Shown here: piece after piece, positions 1-11,673 of the stretch | Numbering within the stretch: the stretch's first letter is position 1 | Layout: each line of letters opens with the position of its first letter | Origin: Trifolium pratense | Taxonomy: Eukaryota > Streptophyta > Magnoliopsida > Fabales > Fabaceae | Length of the DNA stretch: 64,000 nt | Assembly (NCBI RefSeq): GCF_020283565.1 | Contig: NC_060063.1 | Location: 44,538,856 to 44,602,855 of the forward strand | Direction of reading: 5' to 3' | Notes under the pieces: generated by a model | Seen by the model: the letters and a program-made list of their open reading frames with translations, nothing else | Told to the model about the DNA's origin: nothing | Databases searched by the model: none | Program-made: the position numbers and the translations under genes

Positions 1-916
1 CATTAGAGTATGCCTGAATATAGTGGGTATAACATAAGTCAAGCTAACCCACCAGTAAGGGTTCGAGAAGAACCGCAAGTCCAAATGGGGATGCCTCGTG
101 TCCCTAATCCTGGCGTGACTTTATTTCATCGAAACCAAGATGCTGATGAAGTTGTTAGAAATGTGCAACAAGATAATTATGAGGGCCAAAACAATTTTGC
201 TAACATGGTTGAAACTATACTTATGCAAAATGGCCTTAACGTTGGTTTACATAGGCCAAACTTTGTATCAGCATTGTCTGAGTATGTACTCCAGACTGAA
301 TTAGTGAATCCACCGTCGAACACATTGCTAGATATTTGGCAGAGGTAGGGGACTTAGCAAATAATGAGAATCTAAGGATGAAATATTTTCCTAATTATAT
401 CAGTAAGAATGCCTTTACTTGGTTCATTACACTGCCCCCTGGTTCCATCCATCATTGGATTCAATTAGAAAGAGTTTTTCATGAGCAATTCTATATGGGG
501 CAATCTAAAATTAGCCTTAAAGAGTTGTCAGGTGTGAGGCGAAAAACCTCAGAGTCCATTGAGGATTACCTAAATAGGTTTAGACTTCTTAAGGCTAGAT
601 GCTTTACTCAAGTGCCTGAACATGAGTTAGTTGAAATGGCCGCTGGTGGCCTTGACTACTCTATTCGAAAGAAATTAGACACCCAACATTTAAGGGATAT
701 GGCACAGTTAGCAGATAGAGTTCGACAAATCGAACGCCTTAAGATAGAAAAGGCTAGAACTTCTAAGTTTCAGAAAAAAGAAAAAGTTGCATATGTTGAA
801 ACTTATGAAGATGATAATGAGTATGAAATCAATCATGAAGATATTACTGAAAGTGAGGTTTGTGTGGCCGAATTAAAGCCAGGGCTTCCTTATACTTGTA
901 AATTGCTAAAGCCTTC
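1..916 (+). pseudogene. Ty3/Gypsy gag, 5' part, frameshifted
   Basis: Two overlapping reading frames (10-348, then about 336-911) together read as a plant Ty3 gag protein: the second contains a stretch like FPNYISKNAFTWF, then WIQLERVFHEQF and a DYLNRFRLLKARC segment, all typical of the retrotransposon gag family that packages element RNA. The frame changes near 340-348, so the gene is broken. It is cut at 916 by the Sirevirus insertion and resumes at 10885 on the far side, where the zinc-knuckle-like part follows. The element runs off the left edge of the window, so its 5' LTR is not visible. Gag identity is fairly sure; the clade (perhaps Tat-like) is not. Confidence 0.8.
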
Positions 917-1930
917 TGTTGGATATTTGAATTGGCTTAATTTTGCTAAAACAAATATACTAACAAGATGTTGGAAAACATGTTACAACATCATATTTAT
1001 TCAAGGAAATCTCGCGCATTTATGAGAGCATCTGCTATTTATGGAAATCCACTTAAAGAGCACGCTCAATGGAGATTTGATCTGATCAGGAGCTTTAAGG
1101 ATAAGACAAACTTAATGGAATAGCTGGATGACTTATCCTATCATATAAAGTCCTTTAAACACTTTTGGAAAGTCTTGATATATCCTTAATGAAGATTGAA
1201 AAAGTATCAGATCATCCTTTATGATTCTCAAGGAGCGTCTGAGCATTTGTGAAGAAAGAGGAGCGTGCCTAATCACTATATATACGAAGACCAAGCTCAA
1301 GACTAAGTATCTCATTGAAAAATATTAGTTACACATATTGAGTCTTTGTTGAGTCTTTTATTGTTTGATTGTAATTCTTGCTTGTGGATTCTATAACACG
1401 AGTTAAGAAGTAGTTTATTATTTTAAGGTGACTCCTAAGCTTTGAAGTACGGAGTGTACCGTGTGTGATTCACTTGAAGCTTTTAAGCAAAAGTGAAGTG
1501 TTGTCTTGGCAAGTTGTCGCCACATCATTCCTAACATTGTATAATCAACACAGGTTGTGTTGTGTGAGTGGAAGTGAGATGGGATCTCATGTCTAGGAGT
1601 TCCTAGGCAGAAGTTGCATGAGTAGTGTCGAGGTTATAAGGCGTAAACCAAGGGTTTGCTGGAGGTCTTAGTTTAAGGCGTAAATCCTAGGGTTTGCTGG
1701 AGGTCTTAGTAACTAGAGCTATTAGTGGATTTCCTTCCTGGATTGGTATCCCCCAGAGTAGGCAGTTGGCTGAACTGGGTTAACAATTACTTGTGTCATT
1801 TATTTATTCTCTGTCAGTTCTTTTTATATATATGTTATATAAGATGTGCCAACAATAGAAAACAACATTATTCACAAAGTAGTTGTTGGGACACCTTAGG
1901 CAACATCATTCTAGTGATACCAGAATTTCA
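917..1930 (+). repeat. 5' LTR of the Sirevirus element
   Basis: 1014 bp, TG...CA ended, repeated at 9871-10884. The three visible differences from the 3' copy all fall in the last 170 bp (C/T in GGGTTAAC, G/T in CAATAGAA, C/T in GACACCTT). A direct repeat of about 25 bp (AAGGGTTTGCTGGAGGTCTTAG and a close copy) lies near 1648-1711. The LTR holds the promoter and the polyadenylation signals of the element. Confidence 0.95.
1275..1284 (+). promoter_or_regulatory. TATA box of the Sirevirus 5' LTR
   Basis: CACTATATATACGAAG lies about a third of the way into the LTR, followed by sequence suited to a transcription start. The same motif is at 10229-10238 in the 3' LTR. Inferred from position and sequence only. 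Confidence 0.55.
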
Positions 1931-1950
1931 ATTGGATCAGAGCAGGCACC
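1931..1950 (+). other. Primer binding site (tRNA-iMet type, one base short)
   Basis: ATTGGATCAGAGCAGGCACC directly follows the 5' LTR. Plant Copia primer sites usually read TGGTATCAGAGC, complementary to initiator Met-tRNA. Here the T after TGG is missing. The site otherwise matches and its place next to the LTR is right, so the call is secure but priming may be weakened. Confidence 0.8.
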
Positions 1951-1998
1951 CTGTTCTGTTATTTTGGGTGAGCTCCAGGGAGAGTACTTTCTGGTACA

Positions 1999-4900
1999 AT
2001 GGATAAAGAAGGAGGTTCAGTGTCTAAACCCCCTTTACTGACAGGTCCTGAGAACTATGATTATTGGAAATCTCGTATGGAGGCTTTCATAAAATCAATT
2101 GACAGCAGGACATGGAAGGCTGTGTTACGTGGATGGGAACCACCAATGGTTCTTGACAAAGATGGCAATAAAACTGATGTTAAGAAGCCACATGATGAAT
2201 GGACAAAAGATGAGGATGATCTGGCACTTGGGAACTCCAAAGCCTTGTATGCTATTTTCAATGGTGTGGATGCTAACATGTTCAGGCTTGTAAAGAGATG
2301 TATTACTGCTAAGCATGCCTGGGAAATTCTGAGAAAGGCTCATGAAGGAACGTCAAAAGTGAAGCTATCTAAGCTTCAGATGCTCAAAACTAATTTTGAG
2401 AATCTTAGAATGAAGGAGGAAGAAACCATTCATGACTTTCAAATGAATGTGCTTGATTTCGCAAATTCATTTGATGCGCTTGGAAAACCTATCTCAGATG
2501 AGGAGTTAGTTGGAAAAATACTCAGATCTTTGCCTAAAAGATTTGATATGAAGGTGACAGCCATTGAGGAGGCTCATGATCTCTCCATCCTAAACTTAGA
2601 TGAACTCATAGGATCTCTTCAGACCTATGAAATTGGCTTGAAAAGGAGGAATGAAAAGAAAGATAAGAATCTAGCCTTTTCCTCAAAAAGCACTGCTGAT
2701 GACTTACAAGTTGAATCTGAAGGCGAAGAAAGCTTAGTTGAGTCTATGGCTATGCTTGGGAGACAATTCAACAAGTTGATGAAGAAAGTAGATCAAAGAT
2801 CCAAGCCAAATGGTCGATTCAACAACAACAAACAGTCCAATTCTCAGAAAAAGGCAAATGAAGATGAAAGAGGAGTTAGATGTCATGAATGTGAAGGTTT
2901 TGGCCATATCAGACCTGAATGTCCAACCTTTCTAAAAAGGCAAAAGAAAAGTCTTGTGGTTTCATGGTCTGATACAGATTTAGAGGAGGAAGAATCTGCC
3001 AAATTTGTTAATGCTTTAACAGGGGTTTGTGTATCTGACTCAGAATCATGTGATGAGGAGGTAACCTATGAGGAACTAGCTGCTACTTATAAAGAACTTC
3101 ATAATAGAAGTATAGAAGTTTGCAAAGCATTAGAGAAACAAAAGAAGATCAATGGTAAACTACAAGCTGAGAGAAATGACTTACTCATGAACATTGATAA
3201 TCTCAACATTAAGGTTGAAGATCAGAGTAGTCAAATTCAACAGTTGGAAATGGAGAAGTCTAACCTCCTGTGTAAAGTTGCTGAACAGAGTGAAGAAGTA
3301 ACCAAATTAAATGCTGATTTGGATCAAGTCACAAAAGTGGCTAAAATGATGACCAAAGGTACTGATGCCTTTGAGGAAATGTTACAAAGACAAAACTACG
3401 GGAAACCTAAGCCCATTGGTTTTGAACATGAAAGAGTAAAGCAACAGATGAAGTTCAACGATGCCACTATACATACTCCAATCAACAACACGTTTGTGTC
3501 AGGAGGATTGTCGCAACATCTTATGGAACATCCTGTGCCCAGGTTCTATAACTGGACATGTCATCATTGTGGAAGGAAAGGACATATTAGGCCTTTCTAC
3601 TATAGGCTGCATGGATATCCAAGGAGAGTTCATCGAGAATTCTATACTCCTGTCTTCCCTAATGTTACAACAAGACAGGAATGGAGAGAAAAGAAGAAGA
3701 TCACAGGTCTAATAGCTCATACATCCTTGAGAGCTTCTTCAAGAGAAACCTGGTACTTTGATAGTGGTTGTTCTAGACACATGACAGGTGTTGAACACTA
3801 TCTTGAAGACTTGAAGTCATATGCTACCAGTTTTGTAACCTTTGGAGATGGAGTCAAAGGAGAGATCAAGGGAGTTGGTAAGCTTGCAAACCACGGCCTA
3901 CCAAAACTAGATAATGTGCTGCTTGTAAAAGGGCTTAAAGCTAATCTAATCAGCATAAGCCAACTTTGTGATCAAGGCATGAAAGTTAACTTCACAAAAG
4001 CTGAATGCCTAGTTACAAACGAGCAAGGAGAGCTGTTGATGAAAGGAGTAAGGTCAAGAGACAACTGCTATCTCTGGATCCCTAAAGAAGAAGATGTACC
4101 AACATGTCTTATTAGTAAAGAAGATGAGGTAAAGTTGTGGCACCAAAAACTTGGCCACCTGCACCTCAAAGGCATGAAGAAGGCAATAGCTAAAGAGGCA
4201 ATCAGAGGTCTTCCAAAACTCAAAATTGAGGAAGGAAGTATATGTGGAGAATGTCAAATAGGGAAGCAGACAAAGATGTCGCATCCAAAGTTGCAACATC
4301 TTACCACAACAAGGGTTCTAGAATTACTGCACATAGACCTGATGGGGCCAATGCAAGTGGAGAGCCTTGGAGGAAAAAGGTACGCGTTTGTCATGGTAGA
4401 TGACTTTTCAAGGTTCACATGGATTGAATTTCTAAAAGACAAATCTGAAAGTTTTGATGCATTCAAAGAACTTTGTCTTCAACTCCAAAGAGAAAAGAAC
4501 TCTGCTATTGTTAGGATACGAAGTGATCATGGTAAAGAGTTTGAGAATGCAAGCTTTCTTGAATTCTGCATCTCTGAAGGAATCAAGCATGAGTTCTCAG
4601 CTCCAATCACACCTCAACAAAATGGAGTTGTTGAGAGGAAGAACAGGACAATACAAGAGTCAGCCAGAGTGATGTTGCATGCAAAACATCTTCCATATCA
4701 ATTCTGGGCTGAGGCTATGCATACTGCTTGTTATATTCACAATCGTGTCACACTCAGAACTGGAACTTCTACTACACTATATGAACTGTGGAAAGGCAGA
4801 AAACCAACTGTCAAACACTTTCATGTGTTTGGAAGTAAGTGCTATATTCTATCTGATAGAGAGCACAGAAGAAAAATGGATCCTAAAAGTGAAGAAGGAT

Positions 4901-6786
4901 TGTTTCTTGGATACTCAACAAACAGCAGGGCCTATAGAGTTTACAACCAGAGAACCAAGGTAATAGTAGAATCTATCAATGTTGTGATAGATGATTTGAC
5001 ATCTGCTAAAACATCTGATGCTGAAGATGATGTTGCAACAACTTTGCCAACATCTGAAGAAGCTGTAGCAGAGAAAGAATCTGATTCAGATGATGAATCA
5101 ATAAATCCTACACCTGGTCCTGTGAGAAAAGTTCCTTCAATAAGAATACAGAAGAACCATCCCAAGGATCTCATCATAGGAAATCCTGACCAGGGAATTG
5201 CTACAAGAAGGACAAATGAAGTGGTTACTAATTCGTGTTTTGTCTCAAAGGTTGAGCCTAAAAATGTAAAAGAGGCTCTCACTGATGAGTTTTGGATAGA
5301 AGCCATGCAAGATGAACTAACTCAGTTTAGAAGAAGTGATGTGTGGGATCTTGTTCCTAGACCCAATGATGTTAATGTCATAGGCACAAAATTGGTGTTC
5401 AAGAACAAGTCAGATGAAAATGGTGTTGTAACAAGAAACAAGGCAAGACTAGTGGCTCAAGGGTATACTCAGGTTGAAGGACTTGATTTTGATGAAACAT
5501 TTGCGCCAGTAGCAAGACTGGAATCTATTAGGCTACTTCTTGGTATAGCATGCATCTTCAAATTTAAGCTGTACCAAATGGATGTCAAGAGTGCCTTTCT
5601 TAATGGGTACTTACATGAAGAAGTTTATGTGGAGCAGCCAAAAGGTTTTGTAGATCCTGCTAATCCTGATCATGTGTACAAGCTTAAGAAGGCTCTTTAT
5701 GGACTGAAACAGGCTCCAAGGGCCTGGTACGAAAGGCTGACAAATTTTCTTGTTAGTCAAGGATACAGAAAAGGAGGCCATGACAAAACCTTGTTTGTTA
5801 AAGAACAAGAAGAGAAGCTGATGATTGCCCAGATTTATGTTGATGACATAGTATTTGGTGGAATGTCTGAAAAGATGGTGGAACATTTTGTACAACAAAT
5901 GCAATCAGAGTTTGAAATGAGTTTGGTAGGTGAGCTGACATATTTCCTTGGTCTGCAAGTCAAACAAATGGAAGACACCATATTTGTTTCTCAAAGCAAG
6001 TATGCGAAGAATATGATCAAGAAGTTTGGAATGGACACTGCAGCACACAAGAGAACACCAGCTGCTACTCATCTAAAGCTAACCAAAGATGAAAATGGCA
6101 TTAATGTTGATCAAAGCCTATACAGGAGCATGATTGGCAGTCTCTTGTATCTTACAGCGAGTAGACCAGACATCACCTTTGCTGTGGGTGTTTGTGCAAG
6201 ATATCAAGCCAAGCCAAAGATGAGCCATCTTGTACAAGTCAAAAGGATTCTGAAGTATATAAAGGGCACCAGTGATTATGGGATTCTGTATTCCCAGACC
6301 AAGAACTCAACTTTGATAGGGTATTGTGATGCAGATTGGGCTGAAAGTGCTGATGATAGAAAGAGCACTTCAGGAGGATGCTTCTTTTTGGGTGATAATT
6401 TAATCTCATGGTTCAGCAAGAAGCAGAATTGTGTGTCTCTATCTACTGCAGAGGCTGAATACATTGCTGCAGGTAGTAGTTGTTCTCAGCTAATGTGAAT
6501 GAAACAGATGCTGAAAGAATATAATGTCGACCAAGATGTTATGACATTATATTGTGACAACTTGAGTGCAATTAATATATCAAAAAATCCAGTTCAACAC
6601 TCAAGAACCAAACATATAGACATCAGGCATCATTTCATTAGAGACCTTGTTGAAGAAAATTGTGTGGAACTTAAGCACATTAGTACAAGTGAACAGCTAG
6701 CTGACATTTTTACAAAGGCGCTTGATGCTAATCAATTTGAATTTTTAAGGGGCAAATTGGGAATTTGCCTGCATGAAGAAGCATAG
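1999..6786 (+). pseudogene. Copia gag-pol polyprotein with one premature stop
   Basis: A 1499-codon frame (1999-6498) is continued in the same frame to 6786. Order of domains by residue: gag; zinc knuckle [14 protein letters not shown] (295-308); coiled-coil-like region (about 350-460); a second knuckle-like motif (C521, C524, H529) whose fourth ligand is Tyr534 instead of Cys; protease [10 protein letters not shown] (D588); integrase HHCC region from H715; integrase catalytic D780, D843 and E879 (D and E separated by 35 residues, as expected); reverse transcriptase with YVDD (1280-1283); RNase H from about 1442. A TGA at 6496-6498 interrupts RNase H where relatives normally have a Trp codon, which differs by one base. 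It looks recent, since all other domains remain open. The polyprotein would make the enzymes for reverse transcription and integration. Confidence 0.95.
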
Positions 6787-7011
6787 CAGTTACAACAGTT
6801 GAGGCGTGCAAAAGGAAACCGCTTTCTCTCCCATCAATCAATGCACGCTAATTTAGGGAAATCATTACAAACTTCCCTTAAATGTGTCTGTACACGCTAT
6901 CAATACACTTCCACTCAAATCCTAATTTTTTATCGAGAACCCTATTCTTCCACTTCCAACTTCAACTTTCATCCATTCAACTTCCTAAAACTCAAAAATC
7001 ATCATCCAAAC

Positions 7012-9234
7012 ATGTCTGAATCTTCCCAAACTACAAAGTCCGGTCGTTCTACTCGATCAAAAGCAAAGATCGATTCCTCGAAGATCATCAAGGACGCCAT
7101 CCCTGTTACAGTTGTTCATGCTTCCAAACCAAAAGTTCAATCAAATGTCGCTGAGAAGAAAGGGAAAGGAAAATCTGTTGAGAAAAAGGAAACTCCAAAA
7201 GTAAGTGATGATATCTCTCTTTCTACTGTTAAATCTAGTAAAGGAAGTTCTAAAAAGAAGAGAAGAGATTACAAGTCTAGGATTCCTCTGAATATGTCTG
7301 ATTTGGTTTTTGAATCGAATGTTAACACATCCGAGAAAACAACTGAAGTAGAATCTCAGAACCCTAAATCTGTGTCTGAAGTTGTTGAAACACTTATTTC
7401 AATTGCTGGTAACCCTAATCAAGAAAATTTGGGATCTGATGCTGATAAGAAAGATCTTAATGCTATGCCTGTTGAAACTGAGATGGAAGACACTCCTACA
7501 GAGGTTGAAATAGAAACTGCTAATAAATCACCAACAATTGCTGAAATGGTGGCTGAAAAATCAACCCCTGCTGTTACTGAAGAAGTTGTCATGGAGGATG
7601 TTGAAACATCCTTGAATGTGAATGAAGAAGTTGAAACTGCAACTGCTGAGAAAGAACCTGTGAAGGAAACTGCTGCTGAAAAAGATGTTGAGACAACAGT
7701 CACAACATCTGAGTCCACGGATGAAGAAACTGGAACTGCTGGTGAGGATACTTCTGATAATGAAGGGGACACTCAATCTGAAGAGAGCAACCAGTCCATC
7801 CCCACAAAAGAACCAGAGATTGAAGTTGACAAATCTGCAGAAGCTGAGAAGGAAAAAGAAAAGGATGTAGTAGATGTTGATGATTATGTCACCACCAAGA
7901 CTGCTGTAAAACCAACTGGTGGTATAACAAAAAGATTGAGAAGCTGTACAGGGAAGGCTGTGGCCACTGCAAGCAAGACTCCTGCACCAAGAGTGAAAAC
8001 AAAAGGTGTTGGACCAGTCAAAGGTTGGAGTAAGGTTCTCTCCCCTCCTGGCAAGAAAAAGGATACACTGAAGAGGAAGAAAGAGTCATCCAGTGACTCA
8101 GATTATGATGCTGCTGAAGATGTCACCATAATCTCATCTCCCAACCCTAAAAAGTCTATTGCAAAGAAGGCTTCTCAAGGTGTTGAAGAAGCCCCATGTG
8201 ATAACATCTCTTTCCATCGTGCTGCCTTTGCACTAAGATGGGACTATATCTACCAAAGGAGATTGGCTGTTGAAAGGGAACTGACCAAAGATGCTCTCAA
8301 ATGTCAAGACATCTTTGACTACATCAAGGAAGCTGGTCTGATGAAGACAGTTTGTGACTTCAGTCCCTGCTATGAGCTGCTGGTAAAAGAATTTCTGGTG
8401 AACATCCCTGAAGAATGTGATAATCCACTGAGCAAGGACTACCACAAAGTTTTTGTCAGAGGTAAATGTATCAATTTTTCCCCTGTTGTAATCAATAATT
8501 ACTTAGGTAGGTCTGTAGAACCTAAGGCTGAATTAGAGGTTGCCAATGATGTTGTAAGTTCTGAGATAACTGCTGGTAAGGTTAAGGTCTGGCCCACGAA
8601 GAAGCTGATACCCACTAGTAAATTGAATGTCAAATATGCCATCCTCAATAGGATAGGGTCAACAAATTGGGTACCAACTAAGCATGCAACCAATGTTGCA
8701 ACCAACCTGGGTAGATTTATATATGCTGTAGGAACCAAGTTTGACTATGACTATGGAACCTTTATTTTTGATCAAACCATTAAGCATATTAGATCAACTA
8801 CTGTGAAGATGCCAATAGCATTTCCATCTTTGCTATGTGGAATTATCTTGGCCCAATATCCAGACATCAAGGTTGTGAGTGACACACCAAAGAAGAGAGA
8901 ATCTGGTTTTACTTTTCATCATAAAGTATTTGGTAATCACAATGTTACTGATCATGTTGGGACATCTGCTGCTGGAGCTGGTGTTATGACCAAAAAGGAG
9001 ATTATAGCTGGTTTAAAGGTCCAATGTCAGGAAATAGATAAACAGCAGGCTGAGCTTGAGGAAAGGAGGAAAGTGTTCTTGCAGATGATTGAAGGATTGG
9101 AAGCTGATGAGGTACCCGTGAAAGCTAGTGCAAATGTGACTGCTACAGGTGAACAAAACAATGCAGATGAGGATGAAGGTTATGCTACTGCTACAGATGA
9201 GGATGAAGCCTCTGACAGCAGTGATGATGAATGA
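7012..9234 (+). CDS. Sirevirus third ORF (envelope-like / plant-mobile protein)
   Basis: The frame is open from 6799, but the ATG at 7012 (MSESSQTTKSGRS) gives a 740-residue protein and is the more natural start, as the preceding 71 codons are unlike the rest. The first half is acidic and rich in Glu, Thr, Lys and Val with several KKK/KRKK clusters. The second half (about 8190-8960) is ordered and contains FVRGKCINFSPVVINNYLG, a motif seen in plant retrotransposon proteins labelled envelope-like or putative plant transposon protein. The end is acidic with a predicted coiled coil (about 8990-9100). No clear signal peptide or membrane segment is visible. It lies 225 bp after pol and is intact. 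Its function in the family is not established. Confidence 0.8.
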   Translation: MSESSQTTKSGRSTRSKAKIDSSKIIKDAIPVTVVHASKPKVQSNVAEKKGKGKSVEKKETPKVSDDISLSTVKSSKGSSKKKRRDYKSRIPLNMSDLVFESNVNTSEKTTEVESQNPKSVSEVVETLISIAGNPNQENLGSDADKKDLNAMPVETEMEDTPTEVEIETANKSPTIAEMVAEKSTPAVTEEVVMEDVETSLNVNEEVETATAEKEPVKETAAEKDVETTVTTSESTDEETGTAGEDTSDNEGDTQSEESNQSIPTKEPEIEVDKSAEAEKEKEKDVVDVDDYVTTKTAVKPTGGITKRLRSCTGKAVATASKTPAPRVKTKGVGPVKGWSKVLSPPGKKKDTLKRKKESSSDSDYDAAEDVTIISSPNPKKSIAKKASQGVEEAPCDNISFHRAAFALRWDYIYQRRLAVERELTKDALKCQDIFDYIKEAGLMKTVCDFSPCYELLVKEFLVNIPEECDNPLSKDYHKVFVRGKCINFSPVVINNYLGRSVEPKAELEVANDVVSSEITAGKVKVWPTKKLIPTSKLNVKYAILNRIGSTNWVPTKHATNVATNLGRFIYAVGTKFDYDYGTFIFDQTIKHIRSTTVKMPIAFPSLLCGIILAQYPDIKVVSDTPKKRESGFTFHHKVFGNHNVTDHVGTSAAGAGVMTKKEIIAGLKVQCQEIDKQQAELEERRKVFLQMIEGLEADEVPVKASANVTATGEQNNADEDEGYATATDEDEASDSSDDE

Positions 9235-9870
9235 TTTTGTAATCTGTTTAATGTTTTACTGTACTTTGTTATTTGGTTTGTGGGTGTTTTGTGCCCTGGA
9301 TTTTAGCACCTTCTGAGTGCATGGTCTGTACTTTTAATTCTGCACTTTGGATACTTAACTTTCCTGTTTTGGCACATTTTGTGGCTAAAAAGGGGGAGTA
9401 GTACTTTGATTTGTTTGTTTCTGCTACATGTTGTTGTGTCTTTTGTTATGACATGTTTTTAAGTAGCAGTAAGCAAGTATTCAGGGGGAGTAAAAATTTT
9501 ACCCTAAGATGATGCACAAGCTGATGAAGTCAGGGGGAGTGTGCTACTGAATGGATGCTGCCCTGATTGGACGAACAGGTGCTAGAAGATGTGCTCCCAT
9601 ATGTCACAACACCTTTGATGACATATGACATGTGATATGATTAAACATTTGCTCTAAAACCACGTTTTATCTTGCTCGAGGCTTTTTGATGATAACTCCG
9701 CTGCTGCTGCCTCTGATGCATATATTTTTCACCTATGTGAAATTTTGTTTAAATGATGCTCTAATATTCCTTCTTTTGTGTGACCATGATGATTTGAAGG
9801 ATTGCGCTTTTAATCTCTCAATGGTAATGGCCTGAAATTGTTTTAGCCAAAAATTGCCAAAGGGGGAGAT
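9235..9870 (+). other. 3' untranslated region with four polypurine tracts
   Basis: No ORF. Four purine runs containing GGGGGAG occur at about 9388-9398, 9483-9490, 9532-9539 and 9862-9869; the last abuts the 3' LTR and is the expected primer for plus-strand synthesis. Multiple such tracts before the 3' LTR are a known Sirevirus trait. Confidence 0.85.
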
Positions 9871-10884
9871 TGTTGGATATTTGAATTGGCTTAATTTTGC
9901 TAAAACAAATATACTAACAAGATGTTGGAAAACATGTTACAACATCATATTTATTCAAGGAAATCTCGCGCATTTATGAGAGCATCTGCTATTTATGGAA
10001 ATCCACTTAAAGAGCACGCTCAATGGAGATTTGATCTGATCAGGAGCTTTAAGGATAAGACAAACTTAATGGAATAGCTGGATGACTTATCCTATCATAT
10101 AAAGTCCTTTAAACACTTTTGGAAAGTCTTGATATATCCTTAATGAAGATTGAAAAAGTATCAGATCATCCTTTATGATTCTCAAGGAGCGTCTGAGCAT
10201 TTGTGAAGAAAGAGGAGCGTGCCTAATCACTATATATACGAAGACCAAGCTCAAGACTAAGTATCTCATTGAAAAATATTAGTTACACATATTGAGTCTT
10301 TGTTGAGTCTTTTATTGTTTGATTGTAATTCTTGCTTGTGGATTCTATAACACGAGTTAAGAAGTAGTTTATTATTTTAAGGTGACTCCTAAGCTTTGAA
10401 GTACGGAGTGTACCGTGTGTGATTCACTTGAAGCTTTTAAGCAAAAGTGAAGTGTTGTCTTGGCAAGTTGTCGCCACATCATTCCTAACATTGTATAATC
10501 AACACAGGTTGTGTTGTGTGAGTGGAAGTGAGATGGGATCTCATGTCTAGGAGTTCCTAGGCAGAAGTTGCATGAGTAGTGTCGAGGTTATAAGGCGTAA
10601 ACCAAGGGTTTGCTGGAGGTCTTAGTTTAAGGCGTAAATCCTAGGGTTTGCTGGAGGTCTTAGTAACTAGAGCTATTAGTGGATTTCCTTCCTGGATTGG
10701 TATCCCCCAGAGTAGGCAGTTGGCTGAACTGGGTTAATAATTACTTGTGTCATTTATTTATTCTCTGTCAGTTCTTTTTATATATATGTTATATAAGATG
10801 TGCCAACAATATAAAACAACATTATTCACAAAGTAGTTGTTGGGACATCTTAGGCAACATCATTCTAGTGATACCAGAATTTCA
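9871..10884 (+). repeat. 3' LTR of the Sirevirus element
   Basis: 1014 bp, same length and ends as the copy at 917-1930, followed at once by the target duplication CCTTC (10885-10889) and the resumed Ty3 gag sequence. Confidence 0.95.
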
Positions 10885-10889
10885 CCTTC

Positions 10890-11673
10890 GAATGGAAAAA
10901 ATCCAGTCGAACCCAAAAATGATAAATATGTTGCAAAAACTTACTCTTTTGATATTACTAAGTGTGATGAAATCTTTGATATTTTGGTAAATGATGGCCA
11001 AATAGTTGTTCCGAAAGATTTAAAAATTCCACCAATAGAACAAAGAAAGAAAAGAGGTTATTGCAAGTTTCATAATTATTTGGGTCATAAAACATCTCAA
11101 TGTGTACTTTTCGGGGATCTGGTGAAGAAAGCTCTCAATGAAGGTCGTTCGAAGTTTGATGATAAGAGAAAACCTCAAATGAAAGTTGATTCTGATCCTT
11201 TGCAAGTGGCTGAGACATCATTTATCGAGCCATTCGAATGCATGATGGTAGAAGCTATGGAAACAACCACTATGCAAGTTGTAAGCGAAGAGGAGTATGC
11301 TGAGAAGATTAAGGGAGTCTATCCTCAAGCCGAGGAGGAGTTGGTTGATTTCCTTAACAGGTGTAAGTTAAGTAACAAAGAGGTCATGTTATGGCCCAGG
11401 TGTAGCGTTGTGTGCGACAAGGAGGCTACTGCAGGCCTTACTAACTATGTTCCTTATTTCAAGGACAACGGAAAATGGCCTAGGCAAGGTGTGAACAAAA
11501 GAAAAGAAATTGTTCAGGTCCCCATAATCCACCAAAGATTGGGGTCAAAATCCTTTGTTCCTGCCAATCGTGTCCCTGTGAATCAATGGGCAAATGGTAG
11601 ATATGCTTCCTTTAACAAGAAAGTTCTGAAAAAAGGTGCTTCGAGTCAAGGGACTCAGCAAAGTGCTGCATAA
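10890..11673 (+). pseudogene. Ty3/Gypsy gag, 3' part with zinc-knuckle-like motif
   Basis: The frame continues the Ty3 gag interrupted at 916. It contains YCKFHNYLGHKTSQC, a CX2H...H...C motif typical of this gag group, then a conserved region (VMLWPRCSVVCDKEATAG) and a basic, Gln-rich end; it stops at 11671-11673. The open frame that begins upstream at 10837 is an accident of the LTR. Sense, order and identity agree with the fragment at 1-916. Confidence 0.85.

Larger units (their letters stand above)
917..10884 (+). mobile_element. Sirevirus-type Ty1/Copia retrotransposon, nearly intact
   Basis: A complete 9968-bp element inserted into the Ty3 gag. Two 1014-bp LTRs begin TGTTGG and end TTTCA, and the 5-bp target duplication CCTTC lies at 912-916 and 10885-10889. 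Order: LTR, primer site, gag-pol, a third large ORF, a non-coding stretch with repeated polypurine tracts, LTR. The extra ORF after pol and the multiple purine tracts are known hallmarks of the plant Sirevirus (SIRE/Maximus) lineage. By eye the LTRs differ at three positions, so the insertion is young. The gag-pol frame carries one nonsense codon, so this copy is probably non-autonomous now. Confidence 0.95.

Noticed and set aside
1133..1315. 60-codon minus-strand ORF in the Sirevirus LTRs (also 10087-10269)
   Set aside because: It lies in non-coding LTR sequence and is duplicated only because the LTR is.
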